A stretch of DNA of 64,000 bases from positions 1,426,001-1,490,000 of the forward strand of contig CP148031.1 of the NCBI GenBank assembly GCA_040500365.1, given 5' to 3'. A program made the translations under genes and the position numbers. This DNA is from Dehalobacter alkaniphilus. GTDB taxonomy: Bacteria > Bacillota > Desulfitobacteriia > Desulfitobacteriales > Syntrophobotulaceae. Below, piece after piece: positions 8,149-16,549 of the stretch (position 1 is its first letter; each line of letters starts with the position of its first letter). A model generated the notes under the pieces. The model saw only the letters and a program-made list of their open reading frames with translations. It was not told where the DNA came from and ran no database searches.

Positions 8149-9111
8149 ATGAAAAAGTTTATATCTGTATTTCTATTATTTACCTTTATGTTTTTAGCAC
8201 TTTATACACCTACTGCTGATGCCGCAGCAGCAAGGAAGGCTAGAACACCGGGAACAGCAACGGCATCGACAACGGTAATGACTGGAGCCTGGCTGGGAGA
8301 ATGGGCTTCGTCGGGAAATACAGCTATTCAGGATTTTAACGCACTGGCTAACCATCGCAGTGAAGTAATTCACACTTTTGTTTATTCAACACAGGATGTG
8401 AGCCAATGGGAAGATTTTATGGATGCCGCTAAAAGTGAAGGCGCAATTAACTTGATCACCCTGCAATTGAAGAAAGATGATATGACAGATTACAATACTG
8501 TTGAGATAAACAATGGCAAGTTGGATGAATACTTCGCCACAATTGCCCAGCAGTTTAAATCTTGGCAAAATGGTACGGAAGTTTGGCTTCGTCCGCTGCA
8601 CGAGGTTAACGGAGATTGGTATGGTTGGTGTGTTGGAAATAGCAACGTAAATACCAATGCTTCGTACAAGAGCGCATACCAAAGGATCGTAAAAATATTC
8701 CGTGCAAACGGTGCAACAAATGTTAAGTTCGTGTATAACGTAAATTATCAAAATAAAGGAAGCGCCACTTATATGGGAGCATATCCTGGTAACAATTATG
8801 TGGACTATGTTTCTGTGGATGGATATAACTGGGGAACATCTCAGCAGTGGAGCAGTTGGCAAACTTTCAGACAAGTGTTTGATGCGCCTTATAAGGCATT
8901 AGCAAGCGGTTCTACGAAGCCGATAATCATTGCAGAAATTGGTTCGTCTGAGCAAGGTGGTAGTAAAGCTGCATGGATTACGGATATGAAGGCTCAGATT
9001 AAGGCAGGAGTGTATCCTAGACTTAAGGCAAATATTTGGTTTAATGACAATTATGATATGGATTGTGCGATCGATACTTCGGAATTTTCACTTGCAGCTT
9101 TTCGAGGATAA
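8149..9111 (+). CDS. Glycoside hydrolase family 26 protein, secreted (paralog 3), riboswitch-controlled
   Basis: Third GH26 paralog, 320 residues, with a clear signal peptide (MKKFISVFLLFTFMFLALYT, cleavage likely after ADA near residue 25). It keeps the classical acid/base context RPLHEVNGDWYGW with H151 and E152, and the nucleophile E263 in IIAEIGS, so of the three it is the best candidate for ordinary GH26 catalysis. It is preceded by two c-di-GMP-I riboswitches and followed by a strong terminator, making it a separately regulated single-gene unit. GH26 is a beta-mannanase family; action on the locus's own polysaccharide, under c-di-GMP control, is my inference. Divergence from paralogs 1 and 2 at the active site suggests different roles. 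Confidence 0.9.
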   Translation: MKKFISVFLLFTFMFLALYTPTADAAAARKARTPGTATASTTVMTGAWLGEWASSGNTAIQDFNALANHRSEVIHTFVYSTQDVSQWEDFMDAAKSEGAINLITLQLKKDDMTDYNTVEINNGKLDEYFATIAQQFKSWQNGTEVWLRPLHEVNGDWYGWCVGNSNVNTNASYKSAYQRIVKIFRANGATNVKFVYNVNYQNKGSATYMGAYPGNNYVDYVSVDGYNWGTSQQWSSWQTFRQVFDAPYKALASGSTKPIIIAEIGSSEQGGSKAAWITDMKAQIKAGVYPRLKANIWFNDNYDMDCAIDTSEFSLAAFRG

Positions 9112-9124
9112 GAAGACTGAAGAC

Positions 9125-9170
9125 GGCCAGAAGATAACAAGGATTATCCCTCTAATCTTCTGGCCTTTAT
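9125..9170 (+). terminator. Intrinsic terminator after GH26 paralog 3
   Basis: GGCCAGAAGAT (9125-9135) pairs perfectly with ATCTTCTGGCC (9155-9165), an 11-bp stem followed by TTTAT. It lies 14 bp after the stop codon. Confidence 0.85.
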
Positions 9171-9265
9171 ACCATAAAATTTAGAAATAAATTATTTTTT
9201 TTGCTAAGCAAAAGAAATAAAGGGAAATCCAATTATTTATGGAATTTTATCCTATTACACCTTTT

Positions 9266-9294
9266 TTACGTTACATCTTTCCATACAATATAAT
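9266..9294 (+). promoter_or_regulatory. Candidate promoter for the Wzz/kinase/galU genes
   Basis: TTACGT (9266-9271), 17-bp spacer, TATAAT (9289-9294), placed 28 bp before the wzz-like ATG and after a terminator, so a new transcription unit is expected here. Confidence 0.5.
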
Positions 9295-9321
9295 CATCAA
9301 ACCATAAGATAGTGAGAGAGG

Positions 9322-9963
9322 ATGGATAGAGTGGATTTCCAAAGTGTATTTTTTTCTATGATAAGAAAATGGTGGTTAATTGTACTACTGGTAGCCGTAG
9401 GCGGGGGAGCCGGTTATCTGACCAGTCAATTAACAAAACCGATCTATGAAGCTGATACAAAACTATATATTCAAATTGATCAAGGTATGATGAATGAATC
9501 CTTCGTAGAGCAATATTCAAAAATCTTATCCAGCAGGACGATTACATCGGTAATAACTAATGATATTAAAAGATACGATATAGACGAGATACAACTTATG
9601 TCTATGATAACGATTGAGATTGAAAAAGATTCTAATGTATTTACCATTAAAGCTCAAAATTCCAGCCCATATATCGCTGCTACTGTAGCTAATGTCACTT
9701 CGCAAGTATTTATGGATCAAATTAATAAGATCGCAAATATTAATGCGGTTGCCATTTTAGATAAAGCGCAGGTTCCTAAGGATCCGTTATCGAATCATAT
9801 GCCTGTAAAGACACTTCTTGGAATCTTCTTAGGATTAATTCTTTCGATTAGTATAATTTATTTAATTGAGTATTTTGATACATCGATTCGTTCAGCAAAG
9901 GATATCGAAGAGGAACTTAACCTTTATGTAATCGGTTTGATTCCAGAACACGATATCCGCTAA
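9322..9963 (+). CDS. Wzz/YveK-type chain-length regulator (CpsC-like)
   Basis: Membrane adaptor that controls polysaccharide chain length and activates the partner tyrosine kinase. The 213-residue protein has the two flanking transmembrane helices typical of the family (about residues 17-33, WLIVLLVAVGGGAGYL, and about 164-184, LLGIFLGLILSISIIYLI), with an extracytoplasmic alpha/beta domain between them, and the proline-containing stretch KAQVPKDPLSNHMPVK just before the second helix. GGATGG and GAGAGAGG upstream support the ATG at 9322. The kinase gene follows after 17 bp. In Gram-positive systems the two halves of a Wzc are split into this pair. Confidence 0.92.
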   Translation: MDRVDFQSVFFSMIRKWWLIVLLVAVGGGAGYLTSQLTKPIYEADTKLYIQIDQGMMNESFVEQYSKILSSRTITSVITNDIKRYDIDEIQLMSMITIEIEKDSNVFTIKAQNSSPYIAATVANVTSQVFMDQINKIANINAVAILDKAQVPKDPLSNHMPVKTLLGIFLGLILSISIIYLIEYFDTSIRSAKDIEEELNLYVIGLIPEHDIR

Positions 9964-9980
9964 GGAGGGATAAATACTCA

Positions 9981-10712
9981 ATGAAAACGTTTAACGTTTA
10001 TAATAACAAAAATCAGGCTGTTCGCGATGCATTTGAAATGCTGGCAGCGAATATATATATTCAAAAAACTGATAAAAAAATTAAAAAAATTGTTGTGACA
10101 AGCCATAACCCGGGTGAAGGAAAAACTTCTTTGGCTATTGGACTCTCGGTAGCAATGGCAAACTCAGGTTGGAGAGTATTACTGATAGATGCGGACATGC
10201 GAAAGCCAGTCGCTGCAAAGAGACTGAGTGAAGATACACAGCCGGGCCTTTCCGATTATTTGACCGGAAGGATTGATCTGAAAGATATAATTCGTGAAAC
10301 AAATATTACGAACTTCTATTTTGTATCTTGCGGCAGTGATATTCTAAATCCAATTGGGCTTTTAAGTTCTGCCCGCTTTGAAGAGATCATGCAGAAACTG
10401 CATGAAGCGTATGATTTTGTGCTCTTCGATACTCCTGCGTTAGCAAGCGTTGTTGACGGTGCGATGGTAGCTTCCAAAGTGGATGCATCTTTACTAATTG
10501 TAAAAATGGGTTCTACAAAATTACCTGATTTGAAACGGGCAAAAGAACAGCTTCAGAACTTTAATTCCTGTATTTTAGGTGTTGTACTGAACAAAGTTAA
10601 AAAGCGTGACTATAAATTGCATTATGGTTCTTATGATTATTTTTTCAAGTCGGAACGGTTTTTTAAGAATAAAAAAGCTGGACATATCAAACTTAGCAAC
10701 CGAGTAAAATAA
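9981..10712 (+). CDS. CpsD/CapB-type bacterial tyrosine kinase
   Basis: Cytoplasmic autophosphorylating BY-kinase that works with the preceding membrane adaptor to regulate polysaccharide export. The P-loop is SHNPGEGKTS with K48, the Walker A' motif is LLIDADMRKP (D70, D72), and Walker B is VLFDTPAL (D150). The C-terminal tail has a tyrosine cluster (YKLHYGSYDYFF) where autophosphorylation is expected. Length 243 is normal. No matching phosphatase (CpsB/Wzb) is in the window. Confidence 0.93.
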   Translation: MKTFNVYNNKNQAVRDAFEMLAANIYIQKTDKKIKKIVVTSHNPGEGKTSLAIGLSVAMANSGWRVLLIDADMRKPVAAKRLSEDTQPGLSDYLTGRIDLKDIIRETNITNFYFVSCGSDILNPIGLLSSARFEEIMQKLHEAYDFVLFDTPALASVVDGAMVASKVDASLLIVKMGSTKLPDLKRAKEQLQNFNSCILGVVLNKVKKRDYKLHYGSYDYFFKSERFFKNKKAGHIKLSNRVK

Positions 10713-10756
10713 CCTTTACAAAAATTTACTTTTAATTGGGATCAGGAGGGATGAAA

Positions 10757-11677
10757 ATGAAAATAAAAAAGGCCGTCATTCCTGCAGCGGGACTCGGTAC
10801 AAGATTTCTGCCAGCGACCAAAGCACTGCCAAAAGAAATGCTGCCGATTGTTGACAAGCCGACGATTCAGTATATTGTTGAAGAAGCCATTGACTCAGGA
10901 ATAGAAGACATTCTTATTATTACAGGAAGAGGCAAGTGGCCGATCGTTGACTACTTTGACCATTCACCGGAGCTGGAGATATATCTGGAGAGCAGAGGAC
11001 AGCTAGATCTTCTGGAAAAAATCAAGAATCTTTCCAATATGGCTAACATTCACTATATCCGTCAGAATAAACCGCTTGGTCTTGGGCATGCTATTTATTC
11101 TGCCAAGTCTTTCGTAGGACAAGAGCCCTTTGCAGTTTTACTTGGCGATGATGTTATCAAAGCTAAGATTCCGGCAACCCAGCAACTAATAAATGTTGCT
11201 GAAAGAACTTCCTGCAGTGTGATTGGAATTCAGGAAGTGCTCAAAAGTGACGTGCATAAATATGGAATCGTAGACCCGCTTGATCATATTGGCGATGTTT
11301 GGAGAGTAAAGGATCTTGTTGAAAAACCGGCTGTTACAGAAGCACCTTCCAGATTAGCGATCATGGGCCGATATGTGATTAATCCCTCAATATTTAAAAA
11401 TTTAGAGAGAATTGAGCCTGGAGCTGGAGGAGAAATCCAACTAACAGACGCACTAAAAGCTCAAGGCAAGGATGAACCGGTTTACGCCTGCCGTTTTGAA
11501 GGAAAAAGATATGATGTAGGTGATAAGATTGGTTACTTAAAAGCTACAGTAGAATTTGCGTTAGAATCTCCAGATCTTGGATATCAATTTGGGCAGTATC
11601 TTGAGGAATTGTATCTTGAAAGAAGTAAAGTTAAGCAAAGGGAAGCTAAGAAGAGAGGCGGTATTGCTGCTTCCTAA
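10757..11677 (+). CDS. galU: UTP-glucose-1-phosphate uridylyltransferase GalU
   Basis: Makes UDP-glucose for polysaccharide and envelope synthesis. The signature AAGLGTRFLPATKALPKEML and the following IVDKPTIQYIVEEA are diagnostic, and FAVLLGDDVI and EKPAVTEAPS follow the family pattern. I place the start at the ATG at 10757, with GGAGGG at 10745-10750 ideally spaced; a TTG at 10736 would add seven residues that do not look like protein. About 307 residues, a little longer than B. subtilis GalU, with a basic tail. It closes the polysaccharide locus and is followed by a terminator. Confidence 0.95.
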   Translation: MKIKKAVIPAAGLGTRFLPATKALPKEMLPIVDKPTIQYIVEEAIDSGIEDILIITGRGKWPIVDYFDHSPELEIYLESRGQLDLLEKIKNLSNMANIHYIRQNKPLGLGHAIYSAKSFVGQEPFAVLLGDDVIKAKIPATQQLINVAERTSCSVIGIQEVLKSDVHKYGIVDPLDHIGDVWRVKDLVEKPAVTEAPSRLAIMGRYVINPSIFKNLERIEPGAGGEIQLTDALKAQGKDEPVYACRFEGKRYDVGDKIGYLKATVEFALESPDLGYQFGQYLEELYLERSKVKQREAKKRGGIAAS

Positions 11678-11720
11678 GGTGAGCCAACTATTAATGTAAA
11701 TTATCCTCAAGAAGAAATAG

Positions 11721-11752
11721 GATGCAAAGACACTTTAGTCTTTGCATCTTTG
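11721..11752 (+). terminator. Intrinsic terminator after galU
   Basis: GATGCAAAGAC (11721-11731) pairs with GTCTTTGCATC (11738-11748) and is followed by a short T-run. Confidence 0.85.
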
Positions 11753-11812
11753 GCTCTATGTAAAATATTGGGGTGAACCTCTAAACAAGAGTGACTCTAA
11801 CCGTTATGATGT

Positions 11813-11848
11813 TGATAATAGTTCTTAGACTGTTATCAGTATTTTTTT
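11813..11848 (+). terminator. Possible second terminator
   Basis: TGATAATAG (11813-11821) pairs with CTGTTATCA (11830-11838) with one G-U pair, followed after GTA by seven T. AT-rich, so weaker than the galU terminator just upstream. Confidence 0.5.
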
Positions 11849-12028
11849 GAGCTAAGCTGAGGTTGACGACATGGTGCCATCTGCTTTTCGGCTGTTGTGC
11901 CATCCATGGGTGCGCCACGAGGTGTCCTGGAATAACTGCATTACAAACACCCTTTGTCAGTTCGGCCGATGGTGATCAGTTTTCCGGCGATTACTTTGAA
12001 ATCATTGATCATACAAATTATACACCCT
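11849..12028. other. Intergenic stretch with no recognised feature
   Basis: Lies between the galU terminators and the end of the response regulator gene. Short open stretches exist on both strands but none has a ribosome site or a recognisable protein family. It may be decayed coding sequence; nothing firmer can be said. Confidence 0.4.
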
Positions 12029-12448
12029 TTATACTGCGACCGGTGTCGAATCCTGAAGTGCAGCGTTATTGGTTGCAGGTGTTTGATGATTTACCAGCTT
12101 GTCAACGGTATCGACCAAAACTTCCAGATCAAAAGGTTTACTCAGCAACCCCTGAAACTGATCTTTATCAGGCAAATTTTCTGCATTAGGGATTGAAGCC
12201 GTAATAATGACTGCAGGGATACTGCAAAGCTTTTTATCATTACGCATTTTCTGGATAAAATCTCTGCCATCCATTTCTCTCATGATCAAATCAGTAAGGA
12301 CTAAATCAGGAATAAAACCGGTGTACATCAGGTACAGACCTTCCATGGCGCTTTTCCGCACTTCAACCTGATGTCCTTCATCGGTTAACACGGTTTGAAT
12401 AACCATTCCAATAACGGGGTTATCTTCAACGACCAATATTTTATTCAT
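12029..12448 (-). CDS. Single-domain response regulator (CheY-like receiver)
   Basis: Receiver-only protein of 139 residues with no DNA-binding output domain. The acidic pocket is E8/D9 (VVEDNP), the phosphoacceptor is D53 (LVLTDLIM), and the switch residues T83 (IITAS) and K104 (LSKPFD) are all present, so it should be phosphorylatable. A 20-residue tail rich in Asn, Thr and Pro follows. It is transcribed away from the histidine kinase gene at 12634 across a 185-bp shared upstream region, which makes that kinase the natural partner. TGGAGGATTGACAC before the ATG gives a good ribosome site. Likely role is a phosphorelay intermediate or protein-protein switch; target unknown. Confidence 0.9.
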   Translation of the reverse strand: MNKILVVEDNPVIGMVIQTVLTDEGHQVEVRKSAMEGLYLMYTGFIPDLVLTDLIMREMDGRDFIQKMRNDKKLCSIPAVIITASIPNAENLPDKDQFQGLLSKPFDLEVLVDTVDKLVNHQTPATNNAALQDSTPVAV

Positions 12449-12633
12449 GTGTCAATCCTCCAAATTAATATGGATTAGGACTAATTTCAGTATAACACCG
12501 GGATTGAGCGAATAGTGTCGAGTCGTGTTTCCTTAATCAGACTAACATGGAAAAAATAGTGTAATATCTGGAAGGAAATTATCAATTCTGGTCGAATTTG
12601 CTTATGTACAGATAGGATAGGCAAAGGAGGACC

Positions 12634-14805
12634 ATGACCGTGTCCGAGTGGATTGAGGCAGCCGAAATGATCAAGTCGGAACGCTGGAACATTTTTTTGG
12701 AATGTATCGGAACAGGCTTACATTTGAAATTGATGATTGTATCTGAAGATGGCACGTTATTAACGAAAAGGCCTGAGTCCTGCCCCATTTGTCATCAGAC
12801 GTATGAACCTTTCAGCCGGCAACCTGTTCGCTGGCCATTGAATGAAGGTTTCTTTCTGGATGCAGTGGAGTGCTCTTCCTGCCGGCAGGGAAAATCGAAT
12901 TTTTCCGTGGCTGACCGGGCCCGTTTAGCTGCGAATATGCTCAGCAGCTTCCAGAATGCGCTGGCCGGATCTAGCGGAGAGATACGGACTGTTGAATTAT
13001 CTGCGCTGCGTAAATTGAACCATACTGTTATATCTCTTTGTCACGGAGAAGAAAATGTTCAGGATCAATTGCTTGAGCTTATTTTGAATGCTCTGATGAT
13101 CCTGCTCGATGCAGAGGGCAGCTGGCTGGAGTATGCAGACTCAGGATTCTCTGTCTTACTGATCAAAGGAGATGAGCGTGCGGTAGAGGCGGCCCGTTTA
13201 AATAAATATTCTTTTGAAACAACGGTCTTTGAAATCAACCAAGGTAATTTACACGGAGAGTTAGGCGTTTTACAGCCTCGTGATTTCAGCCGGGCGGAAT
13301 TTCTGCTCCCTCTAATGGCTGAAGAGTGTATCATTGCTTTTGATGGGGTTTGTTTATGCCGGCTGCTCAAGAAACAGCTGGATGTACTTTTGGGTGCGGT
13401 TGGCAGTGCAGTTGTTATGATTGACCGTCATTATCGAATTATCTATGCCAACAGACAGGCAGAGCAATTGATGAATGGTGCAAATGTTGACCTGCTCGGA
13501 AGCTCGATCGCTGATTGGCCGGGACCGTGGCTGGGTTATATCCGTTCCAATACCATTATCCCGGTTGGCGGGCAAATGGATTCTTTCCCGGATAAGTACA
13601 GTGATTCCGACATTTGCCGCGTTGACTGGCAGGTGTCTCCGCTGCTGGAAGAAACGACAGTCAGAGGCTGGCTGCTGCTGTTGGAGGATCGGACGGATTA
13701 TTACCGCTGGCAGGAGAGTGCCCGTCAGGCTGAACGTTTTGAGGCGACTGCAAAAATGGTGGGCGTCCTGGCGCATGAACTGCGTAATCCAATCAGTGCG
13801 GCAAGCGGGCTTCTACAGCTCATGGGCCGCAAGAAAGATCCTGAACTGACACGCAATTATAAAGACCTGGTTTTGCGGGAACTTGACAGGGTCACCCGTT
13901 TATTGAATGAATTTTTGCTGCTTGGAAAACCATCCAACATTGAAGCCGAACCGATTGACCCGGTTGCTTTTCTCCAGGAACTGATGCCGCTGTTTCAAGG
14001 AGAAGCTATGGGTACAAAGTCGGATATTATTCTGGAAACAGGAAAGGTCTCACCAGTGGCAGCTGATCCGGGACAATTAACGCAGGTCATGCTGAATCTG
14101 GTACGAAATGCAGTCCAGGCTGCAGACGCCGGGGGAAGAGTAATCATTCGGCTGGAAGAACGCGGCAATCAGGTTTGTATCAATGTCATAGACAACGGGC
14201 CGGGATTAACGCCGGAAGCCATGAAAAATTTATTCCGTCCGTTTTTTACCACGAAAGAAAGGGGAACCGGTCTTGGACTTCCAATTGTTCGGGCCATCGT
14301 ACATAATCATGGCGGTGAAATTACGGCTTTTAACAGGGAAGAGGGTGGCGCTGTCTTTTCAATGAGTTTCCCCCCGGCGGCAAACGAAAAAAACAGTGAG
14401 ACCGACGTACTGATCGCACTGGAAGATAATTTGTTTAATTATCCGTTGGAGCAGGCCCTTTTGAGCACTGGGGTAAAAGTAACAACGATTTCGGGTCTGA
14501 AAAGGGTGCTACAAGGTTCCGATGAAATGGGTTCCTTTGAAATTTATCCCAAAGTCGTTATTGCCGAATCACCGGATGGGGAGGACGGCCCGAAGACGTC
14601 AGCATTAATTGCTGAATGCCGCACACATTGGCCTGATTCCAGGATCCTGCTGCTTGTGACATCAATACAGCCGCCATCGATGGTTAAAGAAACGGATGAA
14701 GCAATACAGTACAGTGGGAACCAGCAAGTAAGCTATATACAATATTCTGCTGATCTGACCGGATTGATCAGTACAGTGCAGCGTTTATTGGAACATTGGG
14801 AATAA
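12634..14805 (+). CDS. Multidomain sensor histidine kinase with C-terminal pseudo-receiver
   Basis: Soluble-looking histidine kinase of 723 residues; no transmembrane helix is apparent. The N-terminus has two CxxC pairs (C50/C53 and C80/C83) that could bind zinc, then a poorly recognised region. A PAS-like domain covers roughly 248-365 (IDRHYRIIYANRQAEQLM). HisKA has the phospho-acceptor H381 (LAHELRNP), and the ATPase domain has N492 (N box), D520 (DNGPG) and GTGLGLPIV. After about residue 590 comes a receiver-like fold (ALEDNLFNYPLEQAL) in which the expected phosphoacceptor position carries Glu (VVIAESPDG) and the usual Lys-Pro is absent, so it is probably a non-phosphorylated pseudo-receiver. 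Start is the ATG after AAAGGAGG. Divergent from a receiver-only regulator. Signal unknown. Confidence 0.9.
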   Translation: MTVSEWIEAAEMIKSERWNIFLECIGTGLHLKLMIVSEDGTLLTKRPESCPICHQTYEPFSRQPVRWPLNEGFFLDAVECSSCRQGKSNFSVADRARLAANMLSSFQNALAGSSGEIRTVELSALRKLNHTVISLCHGEENVQDQLLELILNALMILLDAEGSWLEYADSGFSVLLIKGDERAVEAARLNKYSFETTVFEINQGNLHGELGVLQPRDFSRAEFLLPLMAEECIIAFDGVCLCRLLKKQLDVLLGAVGSAVVMIDRHYRIIYANRQAEQLMNGANVDLLGSSIADWPGPWLGYIRSNTIIPVGGQMDSFPDKYSDSDICRVDWQVSPLLEETTVRGWLLLLEDRTDYYRWQESARQAERFEATAKMVGVLAHELRNPISAASGLLQLMGRKKDPELTRNYKDLVLRELDRVTRLLNEFLLLGKPSNIEAEPIDPVAFLQELMPLFQGEAMGTKSDIILETGKVSPVAADPGQLTQVMLNLVRNAVQAADAGGRVIIRLEERGNQVCINVIDNGPGLTPEAMKNLFRPFFTTKERGTGLGLPIVRAIVHNHGGEITAFNREEGGAVFSMSFPPAANEKNSETDVLIALEDNLFNYPLEQALLSTGVKVTTISGLKRVLQGSDEMGSFEIYPKVVIAESPDGEDGPKTSALIAECRTHWPDSRILLLVTSIQPPSMVKETDEAIQYSGNQQVSYIQYSADLTGLISTVQRLLEHWE

Positions 14806-14890
14806 TATTCTTTGGATGGCAAGGAGCGGCGAGGAGGCGTTGTGCAAAACAGTTTGTTTGATTATAATGGTAACAGAGAGGAGTGATCCG

Positions 14891-15295
14891 ATGGTTAATG
14901 AGTTCAAACATTTCATCATGAAAGGTAACATTGTCGATTTGGCGGTAGCTGTAATTATTGGTGGTGCCTTCGGGAAGATTGTCACGTCTCTAGTTAATGA
15001 TATACTGATGCCGGTTATCGGATTCTTGCTCGGAAGGATTAATTTCGCTAATCTGAAAATTGTCATTACGGAAGCGACAGACAGTGTACCGGAAGCGGCG
15101 ATCAGGTATGGCGCATTCATTCAATCGATTGTTGATTTTCTGATTATTTCACTGGCCATCTTCTTTATGCTGAAAGTGCTGATGAAATTAAGGAAAAAGA
15201 AAGAAGAAGAGCCGCTCGCTCCCGAATCACCTCCGGAACCTTCTAATGAGGAAATCCTGCTTACGGAGATAAGGGATATCCTGAAATCCAGGTAA
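14891..15295 (+). CDS. mscL: Large-conductance mechanosensitive channel MscL
   Basis: Pentameric membrane channel that opens under membrane tension to release solutes during osmotic downshock. The N-terminus MVNEFKHFIMKGNIVDLAVA and the pore helix AVIIGGAFGKIVTSLVNDIL are diagnostic; the second helix is around SIVDFLIISLAIFFMLKVLM, followed by a charged C-terminal helix (EEILLTEIRDILKSR). I place the start at the ATG at 14891 after AGAGAGGAG, giving 134 residues; a longer frame open from 14816 lacks family sequence. Confidence 0.96.
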   Translation: MVNEFKHFIMKGNIVDLAVAVIIGGAFGKIVTSLVNDILMPVIGFLLGRINFANLKIVITEATDSVPEAAIRYGAFIQSIVDFLIISLAIFFMLKVLMKLRKKKEEEPLAPESPPEPSNEEILLTEIRDILKSR

Positions 15296-15353
15296 TTTTG
15301 CATAGATCGATTAACATAAAATGAAGCTGTGAACAACGAATCGAATGGTTAAG

Positions 15354-15386
15354 AGCATCTTTCCTATGGCGGAAAGGTGCTTTTTT
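15354..15386 (+). terminator. Intrinsic terminator after mscL
   Basis: AGCATCTTTCC (15354-15364) pairs with GGAAAGGTGCT (15371-15381), with one G-U pair, followed by six T. Placed between mscL and the convergent glycosyltransferase gene. Confidence 0.8.
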
Positions 15387-15433
15387 GTTGCATCAATTCT
15401 TTTCGTTTCTTGCTTCATAACTTGCTTTATTTC

Positions 15434-16333
15434 TTAATTGGAATTTTGAATATAATATTTGATATTTTCCATTGCCCAGTTTTGATGATACAGGTTTTTT
15501 CGGGTTGACTCGGGATCGGATATTGAGGCTGAATAGGCTGACCTTTTTCCTTGCTTAAGTTCCTGGAATACCTTGAGAAAGTTTGGCCGGAACTTTGCGG
15601 CGGCAGCTCTATTAATATAATATCTGCGCCAGATATTGAAACAGGTGTCTACCGGATGATTCAAGCTGCACCATCTTTCAGCCTGACATTCGGCGCAGTT
15701 AATGGACTGCGTCATCTCAATTTCAACGGTATTGATAAAACCTGCCTTGAAATCAGTATGACAACAGATCCGCGCAGATAGTTCGGAATCACCATAACAG
15801 CATTCTTCGTTCCAATAACCGATTTGATTGATTAATTCCGGTCTTAAGGCTTGGCAGCAGCCTGGAACAAAGTCGAGCGGAGCGTCAATATGACCGTTTT
15901 CTAATTGTAAATAATGAATATTGTCTTTAACTCTGGAAATAACCGGAGGGTAATACCGAGGGTAAGGTTTTCCTCTTTTAACGCCCAGAAGACCTACCTC
16001 AGGAAATATCTCAAAAACCTCCATAAAACGTGAAATCCATTTCTTGCTGATCATAAAAACATCACTGTCAATGGTTAAAAAATATTGTTCCGGTTTTCTT
16101 CTGGAAAGATTCAAGTTCAGGGGATAAATGGGCCCGCAGTTTAGAGGAAGCCTGGTTACTGATTGGATGCGAGGGTCCTGAAGGGATCTTAAATATTCCC
16201 AGGTATCATCCCTGGAATTGCTGTCGATGATGTGCATTTCAAATTCTTCTGAAGTATCGAGGATCGAATCAAGATTTCTCGCGGTCAGACCTAAGCGGTT
16301 AAATGTAATATAACTGATGAAAGGTGGAATCAT
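15434..16333 (-). CDS. GT2-like glycosyltransferase
   Basis: GT-A fold glycosyltransferase of 299 residues. The N-terminal strand is FISYITFNRLGLTARNLDSI, followed by MHIIDSNSRDDTWEYL (nucleotide-binding region) and the DxD-type metal site FLTIDSDVFMI. A cysteine-rich middle (CCYGDSELSARICC and INCAECQAERWC) is unusual for the family and could bind metal or form disulfides. No transmembrane segment. It is the first of several glycosyltransferases in 15-25 kb, but on the opposite strand from most. Acceptor and donor sugars unknown. Confidence 0.8.
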   Translation of the reverse strand: MIPPFISYITFNRLGLTARNLDSILDTSEEFEMHIIDSNSRDDTWEYLRSLQDPRIQSVTRLPLNCGPIYPLNLNLSRRKPEQYFLTIDSDVFMISKKWISRFMEVFEIFPEVGLLGVKRGKPYPRYYPPVISRVKDNIHYLQLENGHIDAPLDFVPGCCQALRPELINQIGYWNEECCYGDSELSARICCHTDFKAGFINTVEIEMTQSINCAECQAERWCSLNHPVDTCFNIWRRYYINRAAAAKFRPNFLKVFQELKQGKRSAYSASISDPESTRKNLYHQNWAMENIKYYIQNSN

Positions 16334-16549
16334 TGTCTTCCCTTCCTCTTTCCATATCTTGTTCCAAATACTTCTGGAGCATGTTTTAGAAGCTATTACA
16401 GCATATTGTATGAAAAATAGGTTGAGCTTGTTTGAGATATCTCCATTATTTTGAGAAAATGCTTGTTTTTGTTCACAACAAATTTCCCAAAATCATATTA
16501 ATAAGCACGTACTAAAATTGGATAATATTAGAAATACAAAGGAGGTATT

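Noticed and set aside
8386..8874. Long open frame on the minus strand inside GH26 paralog 3
   Set aside because: It is antisense to a clear GH26 gene, has no ribosome site, and its residues show no family pattern. Similar shadows sit under most long genes here.
11863..12189. Plus-strand frame of about 108 codons after galU
   Set aside because: It runs antisense into the response regulator gene, whose receiver motifs are unmistakable, and has no recognisable motif.
13065..13776. Overlapping minus-strand frames inside the histidine kinase gene
   Set aside because: They are opposite to HisKA/PAS coding sequence with clear motifs; no ribosome sites.
14816..14890. Upstream extension of mscL by 25 codons
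   Set aside because: MscL proteins start at MxxEFKxF; the ATG at 14891 has a good ribosome site and the extension contains no family sequence.
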